Part shown: in pieces, positions 6,449 to 8,480 of the stretch
Layout: the number at the start of each line of letters is the position of its first letter
Position numbering within the stretch: position 1 is the first letter of the stretch
Assembly: GCA_036522275.1 (NCBI GenBank)
Contig: DATDGC010000038.1
Span: 1-8,480, forward strand
Origin: JAHFRG01 sp036522275
GTDB lineage: Bacteria > Pseudomonadota > Gammaproteobacteria > Burkholderiales > JAHFRG01
Direction: 5' to 3'
DNA: 8,480 nucleotides
The notes under the pieces: generated by a model
Databases searched by the model: none
Seen by the model: the letters and a program-made list of their open reading frames with translations, nothing else
Told to the model about the DNA's origin: nothing
Program-made: the position numbers and the translations under genes

Positions 6449-7228
6449 ATGAACGATTTGATTCTGGCCAACCGGGACGGTGACATCGCGACCGTCACGC
6501 TGAATAACCCCGACAAACTCAACGCGCTCAACCAGGCGATGTGGCGGCGCCTCGGCAAGGTCATGAGCGAGCTCGGCGCCGAGGAAAGCTTGCGCTGCAT
6601 CGTGCTGCGCGGCACGGGTGACAAGGCTTTTGCGTCCGGCGCTGACATCTCGGAATTTGCCACGGTACGCGCCAGTTCGTCGCAGGCAAACGCTTATGGC
6701 GAGGCCATTCACGTTACCATGCGGGCAATTGCCGATTGCCGGCACCCGACGCTAGCGCTGATCCAGGGCGTGTGTGTGGGCGGTGGACTGGAGATTGCGT
6801 CCATGTGCGACCTGCGCATCTGCGGTGCCAGCAGTCGTTTCGGCGTGCCGGTGAACCGGCTTGGACTGGTCATGGCTTACGGCGAGATGCAGGGACTCAT
6901 GATGCTGGTGGGGCGGGCGACGGCGCTGGAAATCGTGTTGGAAGGCCGCGTGTTCGGCGCCGAGGAGGCGCGTGAAAAAGGCCTCGTCAACCGCGTGGTG
7001 CCGGACGACAAAGTCATCGAGGAGGCTTATGCCACCGCGCGCCGCATCGCCGACGGCGCGCCGTTGGCTGCACGCTGGCACAAGCGCTTCATCAATCGTC
7101 TCAACGACCCGCGGCCTCTCACCGAAGCGGAGCGTGACGAGAGTGACGCCTGTTTCGACACCGAGGACTTCCGCATCGGTTATCGCGCGTTCCTCGCGAA
7201 GAAAAAACCCGAGTTCAAGGGGAAATGA
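6449..7228 (+). CDS. Enoyl-CoA hydratase/isomerase (crotonase) family protein with an atypical active site
   Basis: A 259-residue single-domain crotonase. The N-terminal 'VTLNNPDKLNALN', the CoA-binding 'KAFASGADISEF' (59-70) and the oxyanion-hole 'GGGLE' (111-115) are all present. The C-terminal 'GRVFGAEEAREKGLVNRVV' (166-184) is also typical of the fold. E115 corresponds to Glu144 of rat mitochondrial enoyl-CoA hydratase. The second catalytic glutamate (Glu164, 20 residues later in 'QPEI') is replaced by V135 in 'FGVPVNRLGL'. Standard hydratases need both, and isomerases keep the second, so the reaction may differ from ordinary hydration. A GGGGA at 6438-6442 about six bases before the ATG supports the start. 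It sits 13 bases after dctM and immediately before a CoA-transferase, so an acyl-CoA made from the imported acid is its likely substrate. Family sure, reaction open. Confidence 0.9.
   Translation: MNDLILANRDGDIATVTLNNPDKLNALNQAMWRRLGKVMSELGAEESLRCIVLRGTGDKAFASGADISEFATVRASSSQANAYGEAIHVTMRAIADCRHPTLALIQGVCVGGGLEIASMCDLRICGASSRFGVPVNRLGLVMAYGEMQGLMMLVGRATALEIVLEGRVFGAEEAREKGLVNRVVPDDKVIEEAYATARRIADGAPLAARWHKRFINRLNDPRPLTEAERDESDACFDTEDFRIGYRAFLAKKKPEFKGK
7217..7222 (+). promoter_or_regulatory. Ribosome binding site AAGGGG that decides the CoA-transferase start
   Basis: AAGGGG at 7217-7222 lies eight bases before the ATG at 7231 but only two before the in-frame ATG at 7225 (which overlaps the crotonase stop as ATGA). 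Normal spacing favours 7231. The resulting protein then starts MGPLAGLKVIEL, as most family members do. Confidence 0.6.
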
Positions 7229-7230
7229 AC

Positions 7231-8424
7231 ATGGGACCGCTGGCCGGCCTCAAGGTCATCGAACTTGCGCACATCATGGCCGGCCCCACCTGCGGCATGC
7301 TGCTCGCCGACATGGGTGCGGATGTCATCAAGGTCGAGAAGTTTCCCGGCGGCGACGATACGCGCCGCTTCGGAATTCCTGACATCCGCGGCGAATCCTC
7401 CGCGTTCATCGTCATGAACCGAAACAAGCGGGGCATAGCGGTCAACCTCAAGCTATCTGCTGGTCAGGATGTGTTGCGCCGCTTGTTGGCCACGGCAGAC
7501 GTGGTCACCGAGAACTACCGCAAGGGGACGACGGAAAAACTGGGCCTCGGCTACGATGAGCTCGTGAAAGTAAACCCGGGGCTGATCTACTGCGAGATTT
7601 CCGGTTACGGGCACACCGGACCCTACTCCGACAAACCAGGCTTCGATCTGATCGCGCAAGGGATGTCGGGGCTTATGAGCATCACTGGGGAGCCTGGCCA
7701 GACGCCCACCAAGTGCGGCGGGCCGGTGACGGACGTGTGTGCCGGCGTGCTCGCGGCTATGGGAATCGCCTCTGCCTATATCCATCGTCTGAAAACGGGT
7801 CAGGGCCAGCGAGTGGACACCTCTCTTTTCGAGGCGGGAATCATTCAGACCTACTGGCACGCGGCCTACTTCTTCGCCACGGGAGAGGCCGCCCCCGCCA
7901 TGGGCTCGGCCAATCTCACCAGCGCCCCGTATCAGGCCTTTCAGACAAGCGACGGATGGGTCAACGTCGGCGCAGCGAACCAGGCCAATTGGGAGCGATT
8001 AGTTGCGGTGCTGAATGCACCGGAACTTGGCGACGATCCGCGTTTCGCCAGCAACGCCAGCCGAATGAAGCACCGCATGGAACTGGTGAGAGCACTCAGC
8101 CCGATCTTTCGCCGGGCCACCACCGCACAGTGGTGCGAAAAGCTTGAAGAGGCGGGCCTGCCGGTCGGACCGGTCCTGAGCGTACCGGAAATGCTCGCCC
8201 ATCCCCAGACCCTCGCGCGCGACATGGTCGTTGAAACCCATCATCGGCGCATCGGCAAGGTGCCCGCACTCGGGTTTCCGCTCCGGTTCTCGCAAACGAA
8301 GGCTGAAGTCACTCGCAGCGCGCCGGTGCTGGGCGAGCACACACGGGAAGTGCTCGCAGAGTACGATTACACGGCAAACGAAATTGAAAATCTGATCAAA
8401 GAAGGCGCCGTCGGCGTAGCTTAG
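7231..8424 (+). CDS. Class III CoA-transferase, CaiB/BaiF family
   Basis: At 397 residues this has the normal family length. These enzymes move CoA between carboxylic acids through an aspartyl anhydride, working as interlocked dimers in the cytoplasm. The N-terminus 'LAGLKVIELAHIMAGP' with 'LLADMGADVIKVE' (24-36) is the family signature. 'NRNKRGIAVNLK' (63-74), 'ISGYGHTGPYSDKPGFDLIAQGMSG' (123-147) and 'KTGQGQRVDTSLFEA' (188-202) follow. D168 in 'GPVTDVCAG' aligns with the catalytic Asp169 of formyl-CoA transferase. The C-terminal 'EEAGLPVGPVLSVPEMLAHPQ' (306-326) is also typical. Start 7231 is chosen over 7225 by ribosome binding site spacing. It is the last gene of the operon visible here. 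The context suggests it activates the acid imported by the TRAP system, or a product of it. Known family members use formate, carnitine, mesaconate, citramalate, glutarate and others; the sequence alone does not choose between them. Confidence 0.93.
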   Translation: MGPLAGLKVIELAHIMAGPTCGMLLADMGADVIKVEKFPGGDDTRRFGIPDIRGESSAFIVMNRNKRGIAVNLKLSAGQDVLRRLLATADVVTENYRKGTTEKLGLGYDELVKVNPGLIYCEISGYGHTGPYSDKPGFDLIAQGMSGLMSITGEPGQTPTKCGGPVTDVCAGVLAAMGIASAYIHRLKTGQGQRVDTSLFEAGIIQTYWHAAYFFATGEAAPAMGSANLTSAPYQAFQTSDGWVNVGAANQANWERLVAVLNAPELGDDPRFASNASRMKHRMELVRALSPIFRRATTAQWCEKLEEAGLPVGPVLSVPEMLAHPQTLARDMVVETHHRRIGKVPALGFPLRFSQTKAEVTRSAPVLGEHTREVLAEYDYTANEIENLIKEGAVGVA

Positions 8425-8480
8425 GACGGGATTCGTTTGTTCCCGCCGTGCAGAAACCACGCTTGAGCTGTCCTTTGTGG

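Noticed and set aside
5724..6452. A 242-codon + strand frame inside dctM in another register
   Set aside because: DctM has all its family motifs in its own frame; the alternative is rich in Arg, Gly and Ala, with no hydrophobic pattern or family resemblance.
8427..8445. CGGGA...TCCCG inverted repeat after the CoA-transferase, possibly a terminator
   Set aside because: It is a five-base-pair stem with a nine-base loop and no T-tract. The operon may continue beyond the window.
1..8480. Mobile element, CRISPR array, tRNA, rRNA, riboswitch or defence system
   Set aside because: I saw no repeats of the required kind, no transposase or integrase, no cloverleaf and no known riboswitch core. The window is filled by metabolic and transport genes.

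Overview
The window is GC-rich, densely coded and bacterial; every gene I can support lies on the + strand. The protein families and the style of the partial methyltransferase suggest a betaproteobacterium (Burkholderiales/Nitrosomonadales-like). That is a family-resemblance judgement, because no rRNA or other marker gene is present.

Layout: (1) 1-255 is the 3' end of a class I SAM-dependent methyltransferase that starts outside the window. (2) 256-431 is a short gap holding a doubtful 54-codon ORF (271-435), whose stop overlaps the next start as ATGA. (3) 432-3503 is a very large flavin plus iron-sulfur dehydrogenase of the YdiJ/GlcD-GlcF fusion type, predicted to oxidise a D-2-hydroxyacid. 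(4) 3504-3634 is an intergenic region with a perfect 7-1-7 palindrome (3553-3567) lying across a plausible extended -10 promoter, followed by the strong ribosome binding site of dctP. (5) 3635-6435 is a complete TRAP transporter, dctP-dctQ-dctM. (6) 6449-7228 is a crotonase-fold protein lacking one of the two usual hydratase glutamates. (7) 7231-8424 is a class III (CaiB/BaiF) CoA-transferase. The last 56 bases hold no gene and no convincing terminator.

The five genes dctP-dctQ-dctM-crotonase-CoA-transferase are almost certainly one operon, since all gaps are under 35 bases and some genes nearly abut or overlap. The simple reading is an organic-acid catabolic module. The TRAP system imports a carboxylate, the CaiB-type enzyme moves CoA onto it, and the crotonase acts on the acyl-CoA. 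The upstream dehydrogenase may feed or drain the same pathway by interconverting a 2-hydroxyacid and a 2-oxoacid, but it has its own transcription context. The substrate cannot be read from the sequence.

The most unusual points are the crotonase active-site change, a G8 tract at the dctQ/dctM junction where a single -1 slip would join the two frames with no stop, an ATGA-coupled 10-codon minigene before dctQ, and the palindrome over the dctP promoter. I found no mobile element, CRISPR array, tRNA or rRNA, and no clear sign of an undescribed defence or mobile system.
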